A stretch of DNA of 26,746 nt from DASTPP01 sp035762175 (GTDB lineage Bacteria > Myxococcota_A > Polyangia > Polyangiales > Polyangiaceae): the NCBI GenBank assembly GCA_035762175.1, contig DASTPP010000277.1, positions 1 to 26,746 of the forward strand, written 5' to 3'. This document shows, piece by piece, positions 16,687 through 25,010 of the stretch. The notes beneath the pieces were generated by a model that worked only from the letters and a program-made list of their open reading frames with translations, was not told where the DNA came from and did no database searches. Made by a program: the position numbers and the translations under genes. Every line of letters begins with the position of its first letter. The first letter of the stretch is position 1.

Positions 16687-18528
16687 TCAGACCGCCGACG
16701 CGTCGGCGTCGACGTAGCCCTCGGCCGCGAGCGCGTCGAGGCGCCGGAAGTAGGCCTCGCGGGCCTCGCGGTCGGAGTCGAACCAGAGCCGCTGGTGGCG
16801 CTCGTTGCCCGCGCGCGCCCCCCAGCGCACGTGCACCGCGCGCCGGTCGAGCGAGACGCGGTAGACGGTCTCGGCCCCGGCCGCGTCGCGCCGGACGTAG
16901 GTGCGCGTCTCGGCCAGGATGAGGCTTCGGCCCTCGGGCGTGCGGCGCGCGGCCTCGTCGGCGCTCAGCTTGCGCGCGTAGGCGAGCCGCAGCGCGATGA
17001 GGTGCTCGCAGGGGCCCTCGCGCAGGCCCGAGCGCTGGTAGGTGGCGCAGGTGCAGGCGGCGCCCCCGACGCGCCCCTCGTTGTCGAGGGTGAAGCGGGG
17101 CGCGTAGGTGCGGTGGGCCTCGCGGTCGGCGACCTCGCCGTGCACCTCGGTGCCCTCGCCGCCCATGTCGTGCAGCTTGGTCAGGCGCACCTCGCCCGCG
17201 CCCGCGCCCCCGTCGCCGAGCAGGCGGTGGGCGCGCGCCTCGCGCTCGCTGCCGAAGCGGATGGCGCCCTCGTCGACCGGCGAAGGCAAGAGCTGCCGCG
17301 GCCGGTAGGCGTCGTTCGCGAGGTCGTAGAGCACGCGGCCGCGCAGGCACTCGTGCTGCAGCGCCGCGCGCGCCTCGCCCGCCGGCAGGCCGAGGGCGGC
17401 GGCGACGGCGGGCAGCGGCAGCGGGCCCTTTTCGTTCAAAAGGTGGAAGGCCCGCTCGGCCGGCGCGCCCACGGGCCGGGGCATCAACAGGTCGAACGAG
17501 GCGGCGCTCGCCCAGCTGCTCTCGGCCCAGCCCGTCAGCGCGACGCTGAGCGTGGCGGGGCCGAGGTCGAAGACGAGGAACCACGGCAGGCCCGCGCCGA
17601 GCAGCCGCACGCGCGCCGAGCGCAGGTGCGGCAAGAGGGGGGCGAGGCAGAGCAGGCGCTGGCGGCCGAAGGTGCGCACGACCTTGGGCTCGCCGCCCTC
17701 GTAGGCGGGGCCGTGCGCCTCGAGCAGGCGCTCCCAGGGCTCGAGCACCAGGCGCGGCGGCAGGCCCGGTACGAGCTCGAAGCGCAGCGCGCGCGGCGAG
17801 GTCTTCGCCTTGCGCACGCGCAGGGCGTAGAGGACGTTGTACACGTCGACGGGGGCGAGCCGGCACGAGGCCGAGGGCAGCGTCGCGGCCGACTGCACCT
17901 GCAGAAAGCCCCGCAGCCAGCCCTGCGCCACCTCGAGCTCGCGGCTCGAGCCGGGGCCCGGCGGGCCCGCGGGGGCGACGCCCGCCTCGAAGAGGGCCGG
18001 CGTGTGCGAGCGCAGGCGCTCGAGGCCGCCCACGAACTCGGCGTTCAGATCGACGAAGGCAGTGCCGGGCGCCGCCTCGCGCTCGTCGAAGCACTCGTTC
18101 GACAGAAAGAGGCGGGCGTAGGCGCTCTCGTCGCGCGAAAAGACCTCGATCGACAGCCCGTCGGGGTCGACCGTGAGCACCGGGTCGAGGGCGCCGACCT
18201 GGCGGGTGTCTTCGGCGAAGGCCTTCTCGAGGTAGGCCTTCTGCGCCTCCCAGATCTGGGCCGTGGCGCGCTTGCCCTGCTTCATCAGGTAGGCGAGGTA
18301 GGCCGTGCGGTCGCGCCCCTTGTAGCGCAGATCGCTCTCGAGCACGGCCCAGGTGGCGAGCAGCGCGTCGCGCACGAGCGCCGCGTCGCGCAGCCGCCCG
18401 CGCAGCCCGACGACGCCGCGGCCGCGGTCGAGGGCGAGCCTGACCCGCGCGCCCGACTCGTCGCGCGCGAGCCCGCTGCGCGAGGCGTAGTTGAGCGAGA
18501 CCGTTTGCACTGCGCGCGCCGCCGTCAT
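16687..18528 (-). CDS. SWIM zinc-finger protein
   Basis: The protein has 613 residues. ATG 18528 overlaps the TGA of the upstream gene (ATGA), so translation is probably coupled. The SWIM motif is C492-x-C494-x12-C507-x-H509 (ACTCATYQRSGLREGPCEHLIALRLAY region). The N-terminus VSLNYASRSGLARDE, with a helical DLRYKGRDRTAYLAYLMKQGKRATAQIWEAQKAYLEKAF segment nearby, resembles the large SWIM proteins of MoxR/vWA-type operons. A winged-helix-like block at about 355-415 precedes the finger. SWIM fingers bind DNA or proteins. No nuclease or other enzymatic motif is evident. It is the last gene of the operon and the nearest gene upstream of the retron array on the same strand. Confidence 0.88.
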   Translation of the reverse strand: MTAARAVQTVSLNYASRSGLARDESGARVRLALDRGRGVVGLRGRLRDAALVRDALLATWAVLESDLRYKGRDRTAYLAYLMKQGKRATAQIWEAQKAYLEKAFAEDTRQVGALDPVLTVDPDGLSIEVFSRDESAYARLFLSNECFDEREAAPGTAFVDLNAEFVGGLERLRSHTPALFEAGVAPAGPPGPGSSRELEVAQGWLRGFLQVQSAATLPSASCRLAPVDVYNVLYALRVRKAKTSPRALRFELVPGLPPRLVLEPWERLLEAHGPAYEGGEPKVVRTFGRQRLLCLAPLLPHLRSARVRLLGAGLPWFLVFDLGPATLSVALTGWAESSWASAASFDLLMPRPVGAPAERAFHLLNEKGPLPLPAVAAALGLPAGEARAALQHECLRGRVLYDLANDAYRPRQLLPSPVDEGAIRFGSEREARAHRLLGDGGAGAGEVRLTKLHDMGGEGTEVHGEVADREAHRTYAPRFTLDNEGRVGGAACTCATYQRSGLREGPCEHLIALRLAYARKLSADEAARRTPEGRSLILAETRTYVRRDAAGAETVYRVSLDRRAVHVRWGARAGNERHQRLWFDSDREAREAYFRRLDALAAEGYVDADASAV

Positions 18529-21500
18529 GCGTTCACCTCGTTGCGCGCGGCCTTGTCGGCGCGCCGCTTCGCCCGTTTGAGGGCCCGGTAGGCCGCCTTG
18601 CGCAGGGGCAGCGGCGCGCCCTTCTTGTCGAAGGCGATGGCCGAGAGCAGCTCGCGCGAGGCCGCGTCGCCCGCCCAGCCGAGGGCCTCGATGGCGGCGA
18701 CGCGCGTCGGATCGTCGGGGCCGGCCAGGGCGAGGGCCCGCAGGTGCGCGAGGCCCTTGCCCTCGGCGAAGGCGACGCCGAGCGCCATGCGCCGCCCCTC
18801 GCTCGAGGCGACGAGCTCGGCCGAGGGCGCCTCGACCGCGCCGGCGAAGGCCACCGGGTCGAAGGGCTCGACCTTGCGGGCGAGCGCGGCCGCCTCGCGG
18901 CCGAGGGCGCCGCGCAAGGCACGGGCGGCGGTCGCGCGCACGCCCGGGTCGCGGTCCGACAGGGCGCGGGCGAGCGGCTCGCGCCCTTTCGCGTCGCCGA
19001 GCTCGGCGAGCCCCTCGACCCCGAGGCGCCGCAAGGCGTCGGGCACGGCGTCGCCCCCGGCCGCGAGTTCGCCGAGGCGCGGCGCGAGCGCGGCGAGCCG
19101 GGCGCGCACGCCGAGGGCGACGACGGCGCGCCAGGCGCGCTCTTCGGCCGCGCGCCGCTCGGGCGCCGCGCGCGCCCACGCCGCGGCCGACGCGGCCTCG
19201 GCCCGCACGACCGCGTCGGCCGGCAGGCCCGCCCCGCCCGACGCCGCCTCGTCGCGCGCGGCGAGCAGCCAGGCGGCGTCGCCGCGCGTCTCGGCCTTCT
19301 CGTGCCCAAGCAGGCGGGCGAGCGCCTCGAGGGGCAGCGAGGCCCGGCGCAGCAGGCCGAAGAGCAGCCGGCGCCGGAGCGCCTCGCTCTCGAGCGACGC
19401 GAGGCGCGGCAAGAGCTGCTCGGGCTCGCCCTCGCGGGCCAGGTAGGCGGCGGCGGGCTCGGACACGTCGCGGTGCTCGCTCGCGAGCCCCGCCAGCGCC
19501 ACGCGCGTCGGCTCGTCGAAGAAGAGCCGCGTGAGGGCGCGGCGGCAGGCGAAGCGCAGCTGGGGCTGGCGGTCGCCGAGCCCGCGCACGAGCGCCGCCT
19601 CGGCCTCGCGATCGCCGAGCCGGCCGAGCGCATCGGCCGCCGCCAGGCGCACCGCGTGCGCCGCGCCCGGGTTGTCGAGGGCCCCCTCGAGCCGCGAGCG
19701 CGCCCAGTCGCCGCCGATATGCCGGAGCGCCCGCACCGACGCCTCGGCGAGGGGGCCCGAGCCCGCCTCGAGCGCCTGCTCGATGCGCCCGCGCACGCGC
19801 TGGCGCGCCTCGGTGCTCTCGAGCTTGCGCTCGAGGCGACCGAGGCCCTCGAGGGCGGCCGCCTGCATCGACGCGTCGGCGGGGGCCTCTTTCGTCCCGC
19901 CGCCGGCCACGGTCTCGAGCTCTTCGAGCGCGCGCCGATCGCCCAGCGTGCCGAGCGCGACGAGGGCGCGCTCGCGCTCGCCCCCCTCGCCCGCCCGGAC
20001 GAAGAGCAAAAGGGGCCGCAGCGCCGCCGACGACCCCCGCTCGGCGACGCCCTCGGCCGCGGCGAGCATCAGATCGCGGGCCCCGCCGCGCAGCACCTCT
20101 TCGAGCGGCGCGGCGGGGGCGCCGAAGGCCCGCACGCGCCGCGCGTACTGGGCGACGGCGGCCTTGCGCACCTCGAGATCGCGGTCGCGAAAGAGCGCCG
20201 CGAGCAGCTCGTTCGCCTCGGGCTCGGCCCCCTCGCCGAGGCCCTCGGCGGCGCGGCGGCGCAAAGTCGCATCTTTCGCCCGGGCCGCCTCGCGCAGATA
20301 GCGCAGGGCGAGGGCGGGGTCGCGGCGCTTCTTCGCGCCCGCGAGCGCGCGCGCCGCCTCGAAGGCCGCCGCGCGCACCGCATCGCTCTCGTCGCCGAAG
20401 AGCGCCGCGCTCGCCTCGAGCGCCTCGGCCCCGCGCAGCCGCCCGAGCGCCTTGACGAGCTCGAGCCGCGCGGGCTCGGCCGCCCCGAGCTCGGCGACGC
20501 GCGCGGCGATGGCGCGCACCGCCGCGGGCGAGCCGAGGTTCAAGAGGGCCTCGCGGGCGCGCCGCGCGGCGTTCGCGTCGTCGGAGCGGAGGAGGGCGGC
20601 GAGCACGTCGACCGCCTGGTCGTCGCGGCGCGAGGCGAGCAGCTCGGCGGCGCGCAGGCGCAGGTCGGCGTGATCGCTGCGCAGCGCGCGCCCGAGCGCC
20701 TCGACGACGCGCGGATCTTGCGCCCCCGTCAACCGCTCGAGCACGCCGACGCGCACGTCGGGGTGGTCGCTGCGCAGCGCGGCGAGCAGGGGCTCGAGGC
20801 TGCCCTTGGGCCCGAGCCGCTCGAGCAGCTCGAAGGCGTACTTGCGCACGTCGGCGAGCGGCGCGTTCAGCGCCGCCTCGAGCCGCGGCCGCGCGACCTC
20901 GCCCCGCGCCGCGAGCTCGTCGAGGGCGCCGCGCGCCACGTCGGCCGAGGTCGAGGCGAGCGCCAGGCCCAGCGGCTCGTCGGACCCTTCGGGGAAGAGC
21001 TTCTTCAGCCCCGCGAAGGCCGCCCGCCGCACCAGATGGTGCGGATCGTCGAGCGCCCGCAAGAGCGGCGGCATCGCCGCCGACGCGCCCACCGCGCCCG
21101 CCTGCGCGAGCTCGACCACGCGATCGATGGCGTCGCGGCGCACGCGGTGGCCCTCGTCGTCGCCCGCGGCGACCTGCCGCAAGAGCCCGACGTAAGCCCC
21201 GAAGGCGAGCAGGCGCAGCCGGTCGCGCTCGGCGTCGGGCACCTCGCCCGCCGCCGCGCCGCCCTTCGCGCCCTCGGCGCCCTCGGCGAAGAGCCGGCGC
21301 AGCCAGCCCTTCGGCGGCTTCGCGTCGGTCTCGGCCTCGGCCCTCGGCGCCGTGTCGGGCGTGAACGACGCGCCCGCGAGGCGCGGGCGCCCGACGCGAC
21401 GCGCCTCGCGGAAGAACTCGAGCGGCTTGCCCCGCAGCCGGAGCACGTTCGCCGCCGCGTGGCGCTGGTCGGGCAGGTCGCCGGCGAGCGCCTCGGCGAG

Positions 21501-24500
21501 GCCCACGACGAGGCGGCCGCGCGCCTCTTCGGGCGGCCACTCTTTCATGTCGGCCGCCTTCTCGGGCCGCGGCGGCATCAGCGCCTCGATGAGGTGGGCG
21601 AGGTAGCGCTCGGGGTCGGCGCGCATCTCGAGCGCGCGCGCGGCGGCGAAGCGCACGTCGGGCCGCTGCGACGAGAGCGCGCTCGCGAGCAGGTCGGGCG
21701 GCTCGCCCCGCCGGAAGGCGCGCAGATCGCGCGCGAGCAGCACCGCGAAGACGTACTCTTGCACCTCGCGCGCGGGGTCTTCGAGCCCCTGCAGCATGCC
21801 GCCGTAGCCCTCGGGGCCGAGCGCCGCGAAGCCCAGCACCGCCCCGACGCGCAGGGGCTGGTGTTTGTCGCGCAGCGTGCCCGTCAGGACGGGCAGCGCC
21901 CGCGCGTCGCCGAGCCGCGCGAGCCCCTCGGCCGCCCACGAGCGCACGGCCACCTCGGCGTGGGCGAGGTGGTCGAGCAGGTAGCCCTCGTCGCCCTTGC
22001 GGCAGGCGGTCGCCAGGCCCCGCGCCGCCTGCTCGCGCACGAGCGGCAGCGCGTCTTTGATGAGCTCGGTCGCGAGGTACTTGATCGTGCGCGGCGAGCC
22101 GAGCGTCGCCAGCGCCATCGCCGCCCGCGTGCGCCAATCGGCGAGCGCCGCGGCGGGGAACCTCGGCTCGAGCGACTTGTCGACGAGCAGCCCGCGCATC
22201 GCGTCGATGAGCTGCTCGTCGCGGCGCACCGCGAGCAGCTCGGCCGCGCGCACCTTCAGGTCGTAGTGCGAGCTCTGCAGCCCCGCGTAGAGCGGGCCGC
22301 CCTCGGCCGGGGCGAGCCTGTCGAGCGACTCGAGCGCCGCGATTCTCGGGGCGGGCTCGTCGTCGGCGAGCAGCCTCATCAGCGGCCCGCGCACGGCCTC
22401 GAGCGGCGCCTCGGCCGCGCCCCTGGCCCCCTCGGCGCGCAGCGGCGCGTGCACCGAGGCCGCCGCCTCGACGTGCGCCGCGGGCTCGCCCTTGCCCTCG
22501 AGCTTGACGAGCGCCTCGTAGGCGGCCCGCCCGACGCCGAGATCGCGGTCGCCCACGGCGGCGTGCAGCCGCGCGCGCGCCCACGCCTGGTCTTTGCCGA
22601 GCGCCTCGAGCTCGCGCACCGCCCGCAGCCGCACGTCGGCGAAGCGGCCCCCGAGCGCCCGCTCGAGCGCCCGCTCGGGCGCGCGCGCGTGCCACGCCCA
22701 GAGCGTGCGGAAGGCCTCCTCGCGAACTTTCGGCGCCTCGTCTTCGAGCGCGTCGCCGAGCAGCTGCTCGGCCTCCGCGCCCGGCTCGCCCCCGGCGCCG
22801 AGCTTGACGAGCGCGTCGAGCCCGCTGACGCGCACGTCTTCTTGCGACGAGCGCAGCGACGCCTCGGCGATGGCGATCGAGCCCGCCCCCTCGAAGCGCT
22901 CGAGCGCCCGGAGGGCCGCCCGGCGCACGTCGGCGTCCGCGTCGTTCAGCATCCACACGAGGCGCTTCTTCGCCCGCGGGTCGCTCAGATCTTGCAGCGA
23001 CGCCGCCGCCTCGCGCCGCAGCGCCGGCGCGCCCTCGCGCGAGAGCTGCAAGAGCGCCCCGAGCGCGCGCGTGTCGCCGAGCTTGGCGAGGCCCCTCGCC
23101 CCCCGCAGCGCCGTGTCGGGCGACCGGCACGCCATCGCCGACAGCAGCGGCACGAGATCGTCTTCGCCGAGCTCGGCCCCGGCCCGCCCCACCCCAGGGA
23201 TGGCCCCGAGCGCGTCGGCCACCGCCTGGTCGCTCGGCTCGGCCGGGCCCTTCGCCCCGCCCTTGCCCTCGCGCGCCTCGAGCAGGCCGAGCAGCCCCGA
23301 GCGCACCGCCACCGCCCGCCGCCCGATCTCGCGCAGCGCCTGCGCCACGCCCTCGTCGCGCTCGCGCAGCACGTGCGCGAGGGCCCGGCGCTCGAGCACC
23401 TTGACGGCGAAGGCGACGCGCCGCACCCCCGCGTCGTCGTCGTCGAGCGCCCGCGCCACGAGCGGCGCGATCGCGGTCGTCGAGAGCAGGCCGCCGAAGG
23501 CCGCGCGCATCAGCACGTCGACCCGGACGTCGGCCGGCCCCCGGTCGAAGGCGAGCCGCAAGGGCTCGGCGCTGCCCGGCGGCGAGAGCCCGACGAGCCG
23601 ATCGAGCGCGACGAGCCGCACCCCCCCGTCGGCGTCGGTCAGCCCCCGCGCGACCAGGCCCGACACGAGCGGCGAGGTGTCTTTCTGCTCGGCGATGAGC
23701 CCGAGCGCCTTGCGCCGAAGGTCGGCGTGCTTCGACCCGAGCGCCGCGGTCAGCGGCTCGAGCGGCGTCTCGGCGTCGAGCGATCGCAGCGCCTCGAGCG
23801 CCGCCGAGCGCGCGACGGCCGCCTCGTCGTTCAGCCGCTCGCGCAGGGCCGCCCTCGCCCCGCGCCGGCCCCGCGAGGCGAGCTCGGCGGCGGCGAGCGC
23901 GCGCACGTCGGCCTCGCGGTCTTTCGTCAGGGCCTGCAGGGCGAGCTCGAGCGCCTCGGGCTCGGGCAGCGCCGCGAGCGCCTTGACCGTCGCCTCGCGC
24001 TTGACCTTCGCGCCGCTCAGCCCCTCTTGCAGCGCCTGAAAGCCGTGCTGATAGACCGTCGCCTGGTCGCCCGGGTTGCCCGCCGCGTCGAGGTTGTAGC
24101 GGTGCAAGGCGCGCCGGTCGCCGCCCGCCACGATCGCGCCGAGCGACCCCGGAGCCCCCGTCGCCGCGTGGCAGAGGCCGTAAATGGCCTGCTGCCCCAG
24201 ATCGAGCGTGCGCGGCTTGCGCCGGTCGGCCAGGCGCCAGACCTTGACCTTGCCGTCGGCGCCGGCCGAAAAGAGCCGGTCGCCCGGGTCGTTGCCCTGC
24301 TCGTCGGGCGGCGGCGTCGGCGCGAAGGCGAGGGCGAACACGCCCCCCGCGTGCCCGGTCGACTGGTCTTCGCCCCGCACCTCGCTCTCGACGTCACCGA
24401 CCAGGTACCAGAGCCGCACCGTGCCGTCGTCGCCGCCCGAGGCGACGCGCCCGTCGCGCGGGGTGAAGGCGAGACAGTAGACCGGCCCGGCGTGGCCCGG

Positions 24501-25010
24501 CATCTCGCGCACCGCCCCCGTCGCCCGGTGCACCGTGCGCACGACGCCGTCGTCGCCGGCCGCGCCCACGTGCTCGCCCTCGGGGTCGATGGCGACCGCC
24601 CGCAGCGGCAGCGCGCTCAGCGCCCAGCGCGCGCGCTCGGCCCCGTCGGCCGTCGAAACGAGCCGGAGCGCCCCGTCGGCCCCCGCCGAGGCGACCCAGG
24701 CCCCGTCGGGCGAGAGCGCGACGGCGTGCGCCCCGCCCGCGTGCGCCGCCCACTCGCGCACGAGCGACGCGTCGGCGGCCGCGTAGAGGCGCACCCGCCC
24801 GTCGGAGCAGGCCGCCGCGACGACGTCGCCGCGCGCCGCAAGGCCGAGCACGTGCGCGGGCAGGTCGGCCGAGGCGAGCGGCTTGTTCGCCACGAGGTCG
24901 AAGAGGGTGAGCTGGCTGCCCTCGGCGGCGCGCACGCCGCCGACCGCCAGCACGCGCCCCGACGCCGCGAGCGCGCGGACTTTCTCGAGATGACCGACGT
25001 TGGCGCTCAC
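18525..25010 (-). CDS. Giant WD40-HEAT repeat scaffold protein
   Basis: The protein has 2161 residues starting at GTG 25010, which overlaps the upstream TGA as GTGA. A longer frame upstream of this start is the antisense-phase shadow of the previous gene. Residues of about 10-340 form a WD40 beta-propeller (AHAVALSPDGAWVASAGADG, VYCLAFTPRDGRVASGGDDG, LFSAGADGKVKVWRL). From about 355 to the end there are dozens of HEAT-like repeats of the bacterial PBS-lyase type (ADVRALAAAELASRG, DVRRAALRALERF, DLRLRAAELLASRRDD). The tail is basic (YRALKRAKRRADKAARNEV). There is no signal peptide or membrane segment, so it is cytoplasmic. It is probably a scaffold or sensor that binds proteins over a long solenoid; no catalytic site is seen. 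Internal repeats make assembly or recombination artefacts possible, but the frame is intact. Confidence 0.9.
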   Translation of the reverse strand: MSANVGHLEKVRALAASGRVLAVGGVRAAEGSQLTLFDLVANKPLASADLPAHVLGLAARGDVVAAACSDGRVRLYAAADASLVREWAAHAGGAHAVALSPDGAWVASAGADGALRLVSTADGAERARWALSALPLRAVAIDPEGEHVGAAGDDGVVRTVHRATGAVREMPGHAGPVYCLAFTPRDGRVASGGDDGTVRLWYLVGDVESEVRGEDQSTGHAGGVFALAFAPTPPPDEQGNDPGDRLFSAGADGKVKVWRLADRRKPRTLDLGQQAIYGLCHAATGAPGSLGAIVAGGDRRALHRYNLDAAGNPGDQATVYQHGFQALQEGLSGAKVKREATVKALAALPEPEALELALQALTKDREADVRALAAAELASRGRRGARAALRERLNDEAAVARSAALEALRSLDAETPLEPLTAALGSKHADLRRKALGLIAEQKDTSPLVSGLVARGLTDADGGVRLVALDRLVGLSPPGSAEPLRLAFDRGPADVRVDVLMRAAFGGLLSTTAIAPLVARALDDDDAGVRRVAFAVKVLERRALAHVLRERDEGVAQALREIGRRAVAVRSGLLGLLEAREGKGGAKGPAEPSDQAVADALGAIPGVGRAGAELGEDDLVPLLSAMACRSPDTALRGARGLAKLGDTRALGALLQLSREGAPALRREAAASLQDLSDPRAKKRLVWMLNDADADVRRAALRALERFEGAGSIAIAEASLRSSQEDVRVSGLDALVKLGAGGEPGAEAEQLLGDALEDEAPKVREEAFRTLWAWHARAPERALERALGGRFADVRLRAVRELEALGKDQAWARARLHAAVGDRDLGVGRAAYEALVKLEGKGEPAAHVEAAASVHAPLRAEGARGAAEAPLEAVRGPLMRLLADDEPAPRIAALESLDRLAPAEGGPLYAGLQSSHYDLKVRAAELLAVRRDEQLIDAMRGLLVDKSLEPRFPAAALADWRTRAAMALATLGSPRTIKYLATELIKDALPLVREQAARGLATACRKGDEGYLLDHLAHAEVAVRSWAAEGLARLGDARALPVLTGTLRDKHQPLRVGAVLGFAALGPEGYGGMLQGLEDPAREVQEYVFAVLLARDLRAFRRGEPPDLLASALSSQRPDVRFAAARALEMRADPERYLAHLIEALMPPRPEKAADMKEWPPEEARGRLVVGLAEALAGDLPDQRHAAANVLRLRGKPLEFFREARRVGRPRLAGASFTPDTAPRAEAETDAKPPKGWLRRLFAEGAEGAKGGAAAGEVPDAERDRLRLLAFGAYVGLLRQVAAGDDEGHRVRRDAIDRVVELAQAGAVGASAAMPPLLRALDDPHHLVRRAAFAGLKKLFPEGSDEPLGLALASTSADVARGALDELAARGEVARPRLEAALNAPLADVRKYAFELLERLGPKGSLEPLLAALRSDHPDVRVGVLERLTGAQDPRVVEALGRALRSDHADLRLRAAELLASRRDDQAVDVLAALLRSDDANAARRAREALLNLGSPAAVRAIAARVAELGAAEPARLELVKALGRLRGAEALEASAALFGDESDAVRAAAFEAARALAGAKKRRDPALALRYLREAARAKDATLRRRAAEGLGEGAEPEANELLAALFRDRDLEVRKAAVAQYARRVRAFGAPAAPLEEVLRGGARDLMLAAAEGVAERGSSAALRPLLLFVRAGEGGERERALVALGTLGDRRALEELETVAGGGTKEAPADASMQAAALEGLGRLERKLESTEARQRVRGRIEQALEAGSGPLAEASVRALRHIGGDWARSRLEGALDNPGAAHAVRLAAADALGRLGDREAEAALVRGLGDRQPQLRFACRRALTRLFFDEPTRVALAGLASEHRDVSEPAAAYLAREGEPEQLLPRLASLESEALRRRLLFGLLRRASLPLEALARLLGHEKAETRGDAAWLLAARDEAASGGAGLPADAVVRAEAASAAAWARAAPERRAAEERAWRAVVALGVRARLAALAPRLGELAAGGDAVPDALRRLGVEGLAELGDAKGREPLARALSDRDPGVRATAARALRGALGREAAALARKVEPFDPVAFAGAVEAPSAELVASSEGRRMALGVAFAEGKGLAHLRALALAGPDDPTRVAAIEALGWAGDAASRELLSAIAFDKKGAPLPLRKAAYRALKRAKRRADKAARNEVNA

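Noticed and set aside
18529..23130. N-terminal extension of the SWIM protein frame
   Set aside because: The long Arg/Ala-rich run is a shadow of the WD40-HEAT gene; the SWIM homology begins at ATG 18528.
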